This document shows positions 38,268 to 38,609 of a stretch of 38,609 nucleotides of DNA, one piece after another. The notes beneath the pieces were generated by a model that did no database searches, was not told the DNA's origin, and saw only the letters and a list, made by a program, of their open reading frames with translations. The position numbers and the translations under genes were made by a program. The stretch covers positions 1-38,609 of the forward strand of contig CAJOCQ010000030.1 of assembly GCA_905233135.1 (NCBI GenBank). Reading direction: 5' to 3'. The stretch is from an uncultured Selenomonadaceae bacterium (lineage in GTDB: Bacteria; Bacillota; Negativicutes; Selenomonadales; Selenomonadaceae). The first letter of the stretch is position 1, and every line of letters starts with the position of its first letter.

Positions 38268-38429
38268 AATTCGGCTGTTTTTGACAGCATTTTAGCGAAG
38301 TTTGAAAGTTACGCCAAAAGTCAAGCTGACGAAAATTTAAAAAATCTGCGCGACAATTATTTCTATGCTGTTTTTGATAAAATTATTGATCCGACTCAAA
38401 AAATTTCGGCATATCAGGCTTTATTATAA
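38268..38429 (+). pseudogene. Orphan coding remnant interrupted by the IS end
   Basis: An open frame with no ATG/GTG/TTG start and no ribosome site encodes about 53 residues, including ILAKFESYAKSQADENLKN and LRDNYFYAVFDKIIDP. Its stop TAA (38427-38429) abuts the probable left end of the insertion element. It reads like a real, charged helical protein fragment, but the family is not recognised. Most likely it is a truncated gene whose end was replaced by the element. Confidence 0.4.
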
Positions 38430-38609
38430 TGCTCCACGAAATTTAGACAAAAAAAATAACGAAAATAAGTTAGGTTGAAGATAAATTTTTTAGATATGTG
38501 GAGGGAAAGTAAATTGAAACGAAAACGTCATTCACCTAACGAAAAGGCAAAAATCGTGTTGGAAACGTTCAGGGGAGAAAAAACTCTCAGCGAAATTGCG
38601 GCAGAAAAT
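38430..38609 (+). mobile_element. Left end of an IS3-family insertion sequence (cut by window edge)
   Basis: The probable left inverted repeat begins TGCTCCACGAAATTTAGACA at 38430, with the TG terminal dinucleotide usual in the IS3 family. About 80 bases of leader follow and then the first transposase frame. The right end and target duplication are outside the window. Confidence 0.65.
38514..38609 (+). CDS. IS3-family transposase OrfA, N-terminal part
   Basis: The start is TTG 38514, with GGAGGG at 38500-38505, eight bases ahead. The visible 32 residues begin KRKRHSPNEKAKIVLETFRG and continue EKTLSEIAAEN. This is the typical opening of the helix-turn-helix DNA-binding OrfA of IS3-family elements. 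The second frame, encoding the DDE catalytic domain, would lie beyond the window. Confidence 0.8.
   Translation, partial: MKRKRHSPNEKAKIVLETFRGEKTLSEIAAEN

Overview
The window comes from an AT-rich, diderm anaerobe with a Firmicutes-like gene repertoire, most plausibly a member of the Negativicutes. The reasons are the co-occurrence of outer-membrane secretion systems (two-partner secretion, a classical autotransporter with its own beta-barrel) with a clostridial/archaeal-style split glutamate synthase, strong AGGAGG ribosome sites and frequent TTG starts. The lineage is an inference from gene content; no rRNA gene or phylogenetic marker is in the window.

The left half (about 0.3-24.9 kb) is a cell-surface/secretion island. 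Two sigma70-type promoters sit back to back at 19196-19273. The leftward one drives a small YbjN-like gene, a giant two-partner-secretion exoprotein gene (tpsA, about 4,580 codons once one missing base is restored, leukotoxin/haemagglutinin-like) and an RTX-type beta-roll protein gene, ending at a strong terminator at 211-248. The rightward one drives tpsB, the outer-membrane transporter for TpsA; an autotransporter with an N-terminal HEXXH metalloprotease domain follows. A bidirectional terminator at 24903-24940 closes this half against the convergent operon.

The right half (25.1-38.1 kb, leftward) reads as one nitrogen-assimilation operon: amtB (ammonium channel), glnB (PII), glnA (long glutamine synthetase), a three-gene glutamate synthase (amidotransferase subunit; ferredoxin-FMN synthase subunit; GXGXG-GltD-ferredoxin fusion), then carA and carB. 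It would carry ammonium through glutamine to glutamate and to carbamoyl phosphate, for arginine and pyrimidines. A consensus promoter with a 12-bp palindrome near the predicted start site lies in front of amtB. Beyond it are a leftward terminator, an orphan coding remnant and the left end of an IS3-family element cut by the window edge.

Four genes are interrupted in the sequence as given. tpsA, the YbjN-like gene and the autotransporter each lack exactly one base. carB appears to lack about 26 bases at one point. Because the restored lengths are all whole codon numbers and all other parts look under normal coding constraint, sequencing or assembly error, or very recent mutation, is more likely than old decay.
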